Shown here piece after piece: positions 1-5,471 of a stretch of DNA of 5,737 bases (its first letter is position 1; the number at the start of each line of letters is the position of its first letter). The notes below the pieces were generated by a model that saw nothing but the letters and a program-made list of their open reading frames with translations, was not told the DNA's origin and did no database searches. Made by a program: the position numbers and the translations under genes. The DNA is from Phycisphaerales bacterium (GTDB taxonomy: Bacteria > Planctomycetota > Phycisphaerae > Phycisphaerales > SM1A02), in contig JAKVBR010000110.1 in NCBI GenBank assembly GCA_022447165.1, positions 1 to 5,737 of the forward strand, given 5' to 3'.

Positions 1-1049
1 CCTACGGCAAAGTCGAGGTTGGTGCATCAATTGGAATTGTCTTCACAGTTCTCTTTGCATTCGGTTTAATCCTCATCAGGCAAGCCCTTGACCACATACA
101 TATGGATCCTGATTGCGTGTTGTACGGATCTATAGAGTTTGCTTACTTTGAACAGGAAGAGTTCTTTGGGTATATGGTTCCAAGGAGCTTTATCGTCAAT
201 GGTGTCATGCTAGTCGTCAATGCCTTCTTGCTCTTACTCTTTTATAAAGAAATGAAGATTGCTTCTTTTGATTATGCACTCGCTAAATCCCAGGGCTTTA
301 AACCCGAACTGATGCACTATGTGTTAATGACGATGACTGCTGTAACCGCAGTTGCAGCATTTGAATCCGTTGGTTCAATTCTAGTTGTTGCGATGTTCAT
401 CGTGCCACCTGCAACTGCGTATCTGTTAACAGATAAGTATTGGTTGTTAATGGTGATTGCACTCGTTGTTGCTTGCCTTTCATCTGTTCTAGGGCATTTA
501 GGTGCAATCACAATCCCAACTTGGTTTGGTTTTAGTGGCACCGTTACATCGGGCGCGATGGCGGTTGCAGCTGGCATCCTATTTCTCATCGCGTGGATTT
601 GCTCGCCAAGGCACGGATTAGTTGCACTAGTAGTCAATCGTTTAGTTGTCAAAATTAAAATTTTGAAAGAAGATGTCCTTGGCATTCTGTGGCGATTAGA
701 AGAGCGAAAACAACAATCAATGGTGCAACAACAGTTGCAAGAAGTGCTTCAAACAAATAAAACAATGTTTACAGTTGCGATGTTCAGTTTGAAGAAATCT
801 GGTGCTGTGCAACGTGAAGCAGGTGTCATACAACTTACAAATGAAGGCAGGGCACAAGCCTCATCAATCGTTAGGACCCATCGGCTCTGGGAAGTGTATC
901 TTGATAAACATTTCCCTCAAGACACGCATCAGTTACACCATTCCGCATCTCGTCTTGAACATGTCACAACAGAGGCAATGCAAGAGAAACTCGGAACAGC
1001 AACGCATGACCCGCACGGTTCAGAAGTTCCGGGAATCGAAGATGAGTAG
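1..1049 (+). CDS. Mn/Zn/Fe ABC transporter permease (ABC-3 family) fused to a C-terminal DtxR/MntR-like domain; 5' truncated
   Basis: This is the 3' part of an inner-membrane permease for a divalent metal (Mn, Zn or Fe) ABC importer of the TroC/TroD, MntB, ZnuB class. The first complete codon is at 3. The frame is open to the window edge, and the ATG at 102 is internal, because the codons before it encode a membrane helix (about 30-80) and the family's 'DPDCVLYG' segment. Numbering from the Met at 102: membrane segments lie near 30-48, 72-88, 90-110, 113-135 and 148-167, and the 'GSILVVAMFIVPPA' core typical of ABC-3 permeases is at 91-104. From about 188 the protein becomes soluble. A winged-helix part (188-250, with 'LEE' and 'LTNEGR') is followed by a DtxR-type dimerisation and metal-binding part ('RTHRLWEVYL' at 258-267, 'SRLEHV' at 283-288, 'THDPHG' at 301-306). 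There is no SH3/FeoA-like third domain. Such fusions are known in some phyla. The metal transported cannot be told from sequence. The ATPase and binding-protein genes would be expected upstream, outside the window. Confidence 0.93.
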   Translation, partial: YGKVEVGASIGIVFTVLFAFGLILIRQALDHIHMDPDCVLYGSIEFAYFEQEEFFGYMVPRSFIVNGVMLVVNAFLLLLFYKEMKIASFDYALAKSQGFKPELMHYVLMTMTAVTAVAAFESVGSILVVAMFIVPPATAYLLTDKYWLLMVIALVVACLSSVLGHLGAITIPTWFGFSGTVTSGAMAVAAGILFLIAWICSPRHGLVALVVNRLVVKIKILKEDVLGILWRLEERKQQSMVQQQLQEVLQTNKTMFTVAMFSLKKSGAVQREAGVIQLTNEGRAQASSIVRTHRLWEVYLDKHFPQDTHQLHHSASRLEHVTTEAMQEKLGTATHDPHGSEVPGIEDE

Positions 1050-1074
1050 CAGTTATTCATGGTATCCTTTGAAC

Positions 1075-1473
1075 ATGAAGAATATTCTTGCATGTGTAGC
1101 ATTGGTTTTACTCATGGGTTGCGAAACAACGCAGTCTGATCACTCACAACTCATTCAACGACCATTCTCTGAAGTAGATGCGAGTCAGACAATCGTTCTG
1201 AGCAAAGGAAAAACGTTCGAGGTCACGCTTCCAGAAAATCCGACCACGGGGTACGCATGGCAAATGGAAGTGTCTGATTTATCTGTCCTGAAAAAGTTAA
1301 GTTATTCTTTCACAGCGAATGCAAGTGGCAGAATAGGCGCAACGGGAGAAGGCTTATGGACTTTCCGTACGCTTCAAAAAGGTCAGGCCACAATTACTGC
1401 TTCATACGAAAGACCGTGGGATGACAATGATGAACCCACGAAAGTCATTACATTTACATTGCAGGTACAGTAG
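1075..1473 (+). CDS. chagasin-family (MEROPS I42) cysteine-peptidase inhibitor, predicted lipoprotein
   Basis: This is a small, probably lipid-anchored protein of 132 residues from the ATG at 1075. The N-terminus is a short lipoprotein signal, 'MKNILACVALVLLMGC', with the modified Cys at residue 16. The mature part carries all three loop motifs of chagasin-type inhibitors of papain-family (C1) cysteine peptidases: 'NPTTGY' at 55-60, a glycine-rich 'GATGEGLWTFR' loop at 88-98, and 'RPW' at 113-115. The size fits one immunoglobulin-like inhibitor domain. I chose 1075 because it gives a compact signal peptide. An in-frame ATG at 1042 would add 11 residues (MSSSYSWYPLN) and overlap the permease stop by 8 bp, suggesting translational coupling; neither start has a clear Shine-Dalgarno. 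The frame stays open back to 802, but that part lies inside the permease gene. The gene sits just behind the permease and is probably co-transcribed. Its 3' end overlaps the convergent glycosyltransferase gene by 20 bp. The family call is strong; the target peptidase is unknown. Confidence 0.9.
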   Translation: MKNILACVALVLLMGCETTQSDHSQLIQRPFSEVDASQTIVLSKGKTFEVTLPENPTTGYAWQMEVSDLSVLKKLSYSFTANASGRIGATGEGLWTFRTLQKGQATITASYERPWDDNDEPTKVITFTLQVQ

Positions 1474-2611
1474 CGGCCTTCTCATACATTGCTTCATATG
1501 ACTTGACGACTTGGCCAGTGTCTAGCCAATTAAGCATGTGTTTCCTTGCGGCTTTCCCCATCTCATTTCTTTTTTCATCATTAGAGAGTACGCTTGAGAT
1601 TGCATCAGCAAATGCTACTGCATCTCGGTCGACGATTAACGCGCCTCCGCCGCTTTCTAACTCGCGCCAAATATCGGTACCTTTTGTTGTGATGACAGGT
1701 GTTTCACAAAGCATCGCTTCTGGATAGACCAAGCCAAAATTTTCTTGTTGTGTTGGAAGTGCAAAAACATCGGCGTGTGCAAACAAAGACAACTTTGTGT
1801 CTCCTACGACCATCCCTAAGAAGTTGAATTGTTTAGTAAGTCCCTGGTTGTCAACTGCGTTCTGAAGCATATCGATGTATTGTTGTTCGCCTGTTCCAGC
1901 AATCAAAAACGAAGGGGTCTCGCCTCGCTCTTTTAAGATTGAAGCAGTTTCGATGAGTGTTTCAATTGATTTTTTTGGATGTACTCTGCTTAGGAAGAGC
2001 ACGGCCTTGTTTGGGAATGCGCCGAACGCTTCTTCTGCAAGGATTGGATTCGGAACATGTGCGTATGGCTCTAAATCAACAATGAGTGGAATAGCTACTG
2101 CGTTGTCATGTGGTAACCAGCGTGATGCTTGGCGCTTTTCCTCCTCTGCAGTAGTCAAAATCGTCGAAGCGCCATGCACTAATTTTTTACCGTAAGTTGC
2201 AAGATAGAGTCGTTTTTTTAGCCCACGTTGTTCCATGCACCAATCATCGAGCATGCCATGCGTGCTTAACACCCATGGCGTGCCAGCTCTTTTGCAAGCC
2301 GTAGCCATTTGCACATTAGATGGCATCCACATCGCATGAATGTGTACAACATCAGCATCGGCTGCAGCAGCAGTTGCCATCGATACTTGATTTGCGCTAA
2401 ACCGTCCGCCTGTCTTTTGAAGTGGTCCGAGTAAAACTACAGTAGGGGTGTTCGGTTCATTGCCCCATTGTTCTGGAACATCACAATCATCAGTTGTGAG
2501 CCAAACAACTTCATGACCGAATCGAGCAAGTGCTGTAGATAAGTCGAGTGCAGCTCGTACTGTTCCACCCTCGGTGAGGCGGGTGGTTGGAAAGTAGTGC
2601 AGGATTTTCAT
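1454..2611 (-). CDS. GT4-family glycosyltransferase (GT-B fold)
   Basis: This cytoplasmic or membrane-associated retaining glycosyltransferase, 385 residues, is full length for the family. It would transfer a sugar from a nucleotide donor to a glycan, lipid or other acceptor. The N-terminal half has the usual 'GG' acceptor-side loop at 15-16 after the first beta strand (MKILHYFP), and 'HIHAMW' at 90-95 and 'STHGMLDDW' at 116-124, as in GT4 enzymes of exopolysaccharide and LPS pathways. The C-terminal half has 'LSRVHPKKSIETLI' at 207-220 (donor phosphate-binding Arg and Lys), 'FLIAGTGE' at 235-242, and the E-X7-E motif E290...E298 in 'QENFGLVYPEAM'. It is the last gene of the minus-strand operon, and its ATG overlaps the stop of the sulfotransferase gene (ATGA, 2608-2611), which suggests coupled translation. 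The pairing points to a sulfated envelope glycan, but donor and acceptor cannot be read from sequence. The 3' end overlaps the convergent inhibitor gene by 20 bp. Confidence 0.92.
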   Translation of the reverse strand: MKILHYFPTTRLTEGGTVRAALDLSTALARFGHEVVWLTTDDCDVPEQWGNEPNTPTVVLLGPLQKTGGRFSANQVSMATAAAADADVVHIHAMWMPSNVQMATACKRAGTPWVLSTHGMLDDWCMEQRGLKKRLYLATYGKKLVHGASTILTTAEEEKRQASRWLPHDNAVAIPLIVDLEPYAHVPNPILAEEAFGAFPNKAVLFLSRVHPKKSIETLIETASILKERGETPSFLIAGTGEQQYIDMLQNAVDNQGLTKQFNFLGMVVGDTKLSLFAHADVFALPTQQENFGLVYPEAMLCETPVITTKGTDIWRELESGGGALIVDRDAVAFADAISSVLSNDEKRNEMGKAARKHMLNWLDTGQVVKSYEAMYEKAATVPAM

Positions 2612-3534
2612 GAGGTCTCATTTCTCTCTTCGGTTATCCATGCATCATCACCTTCATAACCATGTCTCACTAGAAAATCAGCAAGTTGCTTCCCATATGC
2701 TTCTCGCAAGGAGGGAGTGAAATGATTAACCCAATCGCCAGCGACTCCCTTACGAGCAAATGCTGTGGTTGAACTTTCGCCTCTGGTTCTGCCTCCGCTC
2801 ATTTTCTTAAAACTGTACGCATCAACGATTGATTCTATTGTGCTTTTTGAATTGTCTAGCTCAAAAAGTGTTGCGATACGCGTCATTCCTTCTACGGGAT
2901 TCTCAAGCATCTCTTCATATTTGAGTTGAATTGAATGTTCGGAATTTGCATTGTCTGTCCACGATTCAACCCACTGCACATATCCTGGAAGCATTCGTTC
3001 TGCGAAGACGTGCAATCCCTCCTCGATAGTTGCCTGAGTATGAAACTTGTGCTCAGGATGCCAAGGTGTATTTTGAACATAAAAGTGGTAACTGACCGCG
3101 ACATCTCTCAAGTCGCGGTGAAGCACGACATAGTTAATGCCAGAGCGTTCAAGCACATTGACGTTGTTCAATGAACCATGACAGTGCATTTTCGTAAGCA
3201 CTAGCGCTCGCTGTAAATGATCAAACATGTTTGAGGGCATTTCAAAATCATGTGAACCGCCTGTTGCTAGTTCGTGTTTTGCAATAGCAGGCAATAAGTA
3301 CTCGTGGTATCCCTCGTAACTCGACACCATCTTTTCAATCCATGTTGAGCCGCTTTTAGGCAGCCCAGCGATGAAGAGAATATGTTGTGGATATTGTGTT
3401 CCAAAGGATTTGTATCCCTCGCGGCATGCGTGTAGCTGTTCTTTTGCTCGAGCATATACCGCAACTCTTTTGCCAATCCTCGTTGCCCACGGCGGCAACT
3501 TTCTTGCAACTGATTCTAAAGATTTTGTATTCAT
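2608..3534 (-). CDS. PAPS-dependent sulfotransferase (Sulfotransfer_1 family, SULT-like)
   Basis: The protein has 308 residues and a complete sulfotransferase domain that would move a sulfuryl group from PAPS to a hydroxyl or amine acceptor. The 5'-phosphosulfate loop is 'GLPKSGSTWI' at 57-66, with K60. A 'TKMH' segment at 114-117 matches the position of the catalytic 'KTH' His of cytosolic SULTs, making H117 the likely base. The 3'-phosphate site is 'LHRDLRDVAVSY' at 138-149, with R140 and S148. The C-terminal 'RKGVAGDWVNHFT' at 261-273 is the RKGxxGDW signature shared with eukaryotic soluble sulfotransferases. There is no signal peptide, so it probably acts in the cytoplasm. It starts 2 bp after the stop of the transglutaminase-like gene and overlaps the glycosyltransferase start by 4 bp. 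The ATG at 3534 has no visible Shine-Dalgarno but fits the tight spacing. The acceptor could be a sugar, a lipid or a small molecule; a glycan is favoured only by the neighbouring glycosyltransferase. Confidence 0.93.
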   Translation of the reverse strand: MNTKSLESVARKLPPWATRIGKRVAVYARAKEQLHACREGYKSFGTQYPQHILFIAGLPKSGSTWIEKMVSSYEGYHEYLLPAIAKHELATGGSHDFEMPSNMFDHLQRALVLTKMHCHGSLNNVNVLERSGINYVVLHRDLRDVAVSYHFYVQNTPWHPEHKFHTQATIEEGLHVFAERMLPGYVQWVESWTDNANSEHSIQLKYEEMLENPVEGMTRIATLFELDNSKSTIESIVDAYSFKKMSGGRTRGESSTTAFARKGVAGDWVNHFTPSLREAYGKQLADFLVRHGYEGDDAWITEERNETS

Positions 3535-3536
3535 CG

Positions 3537-4388
3537 TTAAGGCAAGTCTACGACTTCATATTTCCCTTTGACAATGCCGTTGTGATGATTGAGAGGAATT
3601 CTCCCAAGTGGCCAAGAGTCACTTAACTCAACAAGAACCCAATCCCTCCCTCGGTGTCGAATGGAATGGTCATCTTGTTCTGCACGGAGTTGAACGCCAG
3701 CAAACAAATGGTCATCAATCACAATGAAACAGACATCAACTAAATCAATGGAACGGACGAGCGATGCGAACAATAAACTTTTTGTATCACAGTCACCCCA
3801 CTTTTTAGAAAGCGTTTCAAGTGGCATCATCGCGCCTGCGGTGAGAATCTTTTCACTATCTTCGTTCATGCGAAAATCACTTGGGATTTTGTACTCAAGA
3901 GTCTGCACAAAAGAAGCAAATGCGCCAACAAGTTCTCTTGTTGAACGGTAGCCCTGTCTTTTTGCAGTTGAGCGAATCGTTTTGGCGGATTGCCTAAGCG
4001 GAGAGATACTTTTTGTAATCACCCAGGCGTAATCAACTAAAAATTGATTGCCACCATTTTGCATTTTGATGCCGTGCGTTCCTGCCTTGTGCTTAAGTTC
4101 CCGCTGTTTTTGTGCAAGGTCTTGTTCATCGGTATAACTAATCGTTGTCCAAGTTTCTGGAATGCCAAATGATTCCGAAGCAAACACAACATCTTTTTCA
4201 TCTATGCGAAGCACACACTCTAACTCTTGCATTTGAGCGCCTTGTTTAATGACAGCGGTGTCACCTTCCCACCGCATGACTTCGCGTGTATTGATGTCCT
4301 CCCAAACAAACTGGTGCTTTTCTGGAGCAAGCCCTAAGCATGCAAGCAGTGGTAAGAGCAGCAGTGAATTGTTAAATCGATGGGGCAT
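3537..4388 (-). CDS. exported transglutaminase-like protein (predicted cysteine peptidase or amide hydrolase), possible lipoprotein
   Basis: The protein has 283 residues. The N-terminus is a signal peptide: a basic start (MPHRF), a Leu-rich core, then 'LLAC' with C17 as a candidate lipobox cysteine. Cleavage by signal peptidase I after 'LGLA' is an alternative. The second half looks like the transglutaminase-like/papain-like fold: 'KKWGDCDTKSLLFASLVRS' (195-213) carries the nucleophile C200 in the family's GDC-D-K-xLL context, H227 lies in 'DDHLFAGVQL', and an acidic third member, probably E254, lies in 'WVLVELSDSWPLG' (250-262). Residues 151-172 form the helix and strand that usually precede the catalytic Cys. 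Bacterial members are often peptidases or amidases rather than cross-linkers. The first half (about 22-120) has no family I recognise. The ATG lies inside the end of the aldolase gene (17-bp overlap), and the stop is 2 bp before the sulfotransferase start, so it is mid-operon. Fold and triad are fairly sure; the reaction is unknown. Confidence 0.78.
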   Translation of the reverse strand: MPHRFNNSLLLLPLLACLGLAPEKHQFVWEDINTREVMRWEGDTAVIKQGAQMQELECVLRIDEKDVVFASESFGIPETWTTISYTDEQDLAQKQRELKHKAGTHGIKMQNGGNQFLVDYAWVITKSISPLRQSAKTIRSTAKRQGYRSTRELVGAFASFVQTLEYKIPSDFRMNEDSEKILTAGAMMPLETLSKKWGDCDTKSLLFASLVRSIDLVDVCFIVIDDHLFAGVQLRAEQDDHSIRHRGRDWVLVELSDSWPLGRIPLNHHNGIVKGKYEVVDLP

Positions 4389-5424
4389 GTTGGCAAAGTT
4401 CTTGGGTTATACGAACGGCTTCCTTCACTTGGTCCTGCGTAACATCTAGATGAGTGACAAATCGGATCCGATATTTGTCGAGTGCTTCTGACAAAACACC
4501 TCTTTCAGTTAACTTTCGGCATAATGATTCGCCGTCTCCAAGAGAAGGGTCAATATTAAAGAAGACCAAATTGGTATCTGTTTCGTTCACATTACAAGTG
4601 ATGCCGTCAATGGCATTGAGCCCTTCAGCGAGGATTTTCGCATTCGCGTGGTCATCTGCAAGCCGGTCCACATGGTGGCCGATGGCATACATCGCAGCCC
4701 CTGCGAGGATACCGGATTGACGCATCGTTCCACCGAGCAGTTTTCTTGCTCGCCTTACTCGGTGTATGACTTCGCGGTCGCCGACCACGATTGACCCCGC
4801 AGGACAACCGAGCCCTTTGGAGAAACACGCTGAAATGGTGTCGAATGACGCCCCCCAAACTTGTGCGTCTATGCCAGTTGCCACAATGGCGTGCCAAATG
4901 CGTGCGCCATCAAGGTGTGTTCGAAGGCCTAGCGACCTTGCTGTTTCACATACATCTTGAAGTTGTTCAAGCGGCCAAACAGATCCGCCACCTCTATTGT
5001 GGGTATTTTCAAGTGAAAGAAGTGTGGTCTTACAAAAGTGCGAGTCTTCTGGTTTGATCAATGCAGTGACATCATCTGCAGTAAAGAAGCCCCGCTCACC
5101 ACACGCTATTGCAAAACTACAACCATTGAGCGCTGCTGCACCGCCTGCTTCATATCTCACAACGTGTGATTCACCATGGATGATGATCTCATCTCCTGGT
5201 CTTGTTTGCGATTTGATTGATGCTTGATTCGCCATTGTTCCAGTTGGAACAAAGCATGCATCCTCCTTGCCAAACAGTTCAGCACACCGTTCTTGTAGCG
5301 CATTCACAGTGGGGTCATCCCCCCAAACGTCATCACCGAGAGGCGCAGACATCATGGCATCTCTCATGCCATCAGTTGGCTTCGTTACGGTGTCACTTCG
5401 TAAATCAATTTCGCAATCGTCCAT
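4372..5424 (-). CDS. ltaE: low-specificity L-threonine aldolase (PLP-dependent, fold type I)
   Basis: The enzyme reversibly cleaves L-threonine or L-allo-threonine into glycine and acetaldehyde in the cytoplasm. It has 350 residues from the ATG at 5424, close to the usual length. The N-terminus 'IDLRSDTVTKPT' (6-17) and 'GDDVWGDDPTVN' (30-41) are hallmarks of the family. 'PTGTMANQ' (60-67) binds the PLP phosphate, H87 in 'HVVRYEAGG' is the His expected to stack on PLP, 'LENTHN' (138-143) holds a second active-site His (H142), and 'LDGAR' (171-175) supplies D172 and R175. 'SKGLG' (202-206) holds the Schiff-base lysine K203, and 'MRQSGIL' (234-240) is also conserved. A GTG at 5442 would add six residues (reading MRTIVN). 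I prefer the ATG because it puts the IDLRSDT motif at the normal distance from the start and leaves room for a promoter. It is the first gene of the minus-strand operon. Strict allo-specificity cannot be excluded. Confidence 0.95.
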   Translation of the reverse strand: MDDCEIDLRSDTVTKPTDGMRDAMMSAPLGDDVWGDDPTVNALQERCAELFGKEDACFVPTGTMANQASIKSQTRPGDEIIIHGESHVVRYEAGGAAALNGCSFAIACGERGFFTADDVTALIKPEDSHFCKTTLLSLENTHNRGGGSVWPLEQLQDVCETARSLGLRTHLDGARIWHAIVATGIDAQVWGASFDTISACFSKGLGCPAGSIVVGDREVIHRVRRARKLLGGTMRQSGILAGAAMYAIGHHVDRLADDHANAKILAEGLNAIDGITCNVNETDTNLVFFNIDPSLGDGESLCRKLTERGVLSEALDKYRIRFVTHLDVTQDQVKEAVRITQELCQHAPSI

Positions 5425-5431
5425 ATTGACG

Positions 5432-5437
5432 ATTGTA
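5432..5437 (-). promoter_or_regulatory. candidate -10 element for the threonine aldolase operon
   Basis: Read on the minus strand, the hexamer is TACAAT, one mismatch from the sigma70-type consensus. A 4/6 match to the -35 consensus (TACACA, 5456-5461) lies 18 bp upstream. Counting seven bases down from the hexamer puts the transcription start at about 5425, next to the preferred ATG at 5424, so the mRNA would be nearly leaderless. This is a by-eye call in AT-richer sequence and is tentative. Confidence 0.3.
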
Positions 5438-5459
5438 CGCACGCCGCGGTGAATCTGTG

Positions 5460-5465
5460 TACTAT
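5460..5465 (+). promoter_or_regulatory. candidate -10 element for the HdeD-like gene
   Basis: TACTAT on the plus strand is one mismatch from TATAAT. Its expected start site is at 5472, exactly the A of the ATG, which would give a leaderless transcript. No good -35 is visible; the best 18-bp-spaced hexamer (5436-5441) matches at only 3/6. The element overlaps the candidate -35 of the opposite promoter (5456-5461), so polymerases on the two strands would compete for this DNA. It is tentative. Confidence 0.25.
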
Positions 5466-5471
5466 TTCTTC

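Noticed and set aside
317..685. 122-codon minus-strand open frame inside the permease gene
   Set aside because: It is antisense to a well-conserved membrane segment and its product resembles no family, so it is a shadow frame.
708..750. CAA-rich stretch that looks like a short trinucleotide repeat
   Set aside because: It encodes a Gln-rich linker in the winged-helix part (QQSMVQQQLQEVLQ). The units are too irregular and few to call a repeat.
802..1041. Open extension upstream of the inhibitor gene in the same frame
   Set aside because: It overlaps the conserved DtxR-like end of the permease in another frame, has no signal peptide at its start, and the lipoprotein signal begins only at 1075 (or 1042).
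1503..2195. Two plus-strand open frames (1503-1727 and 1875-2195) within the glycosyltransferase gene
   Set aside because: They are antisense to conserved GT4 motifs, their products are low in recognisable structure, and the minus-strand gene explains the region fully.
3095..3119. Perfect 8-bp inverted repeat (ACCGCGAC / GTCGCGGT) with a 9-base loop
   Set aside because: It lies inside the sulfotransferase gene, in codons for the conserved HRDLRDVAV motif. The repeated Arg-Asp codons explain it, and no T-run follows, so it is not called a terminator or operator.
4454..5452. Several short frames on both strands inside the threonine aldolase gene
   Set aside because: All lie across highly conserved aldolase sequence and show no motifs, signals or plausible starts.
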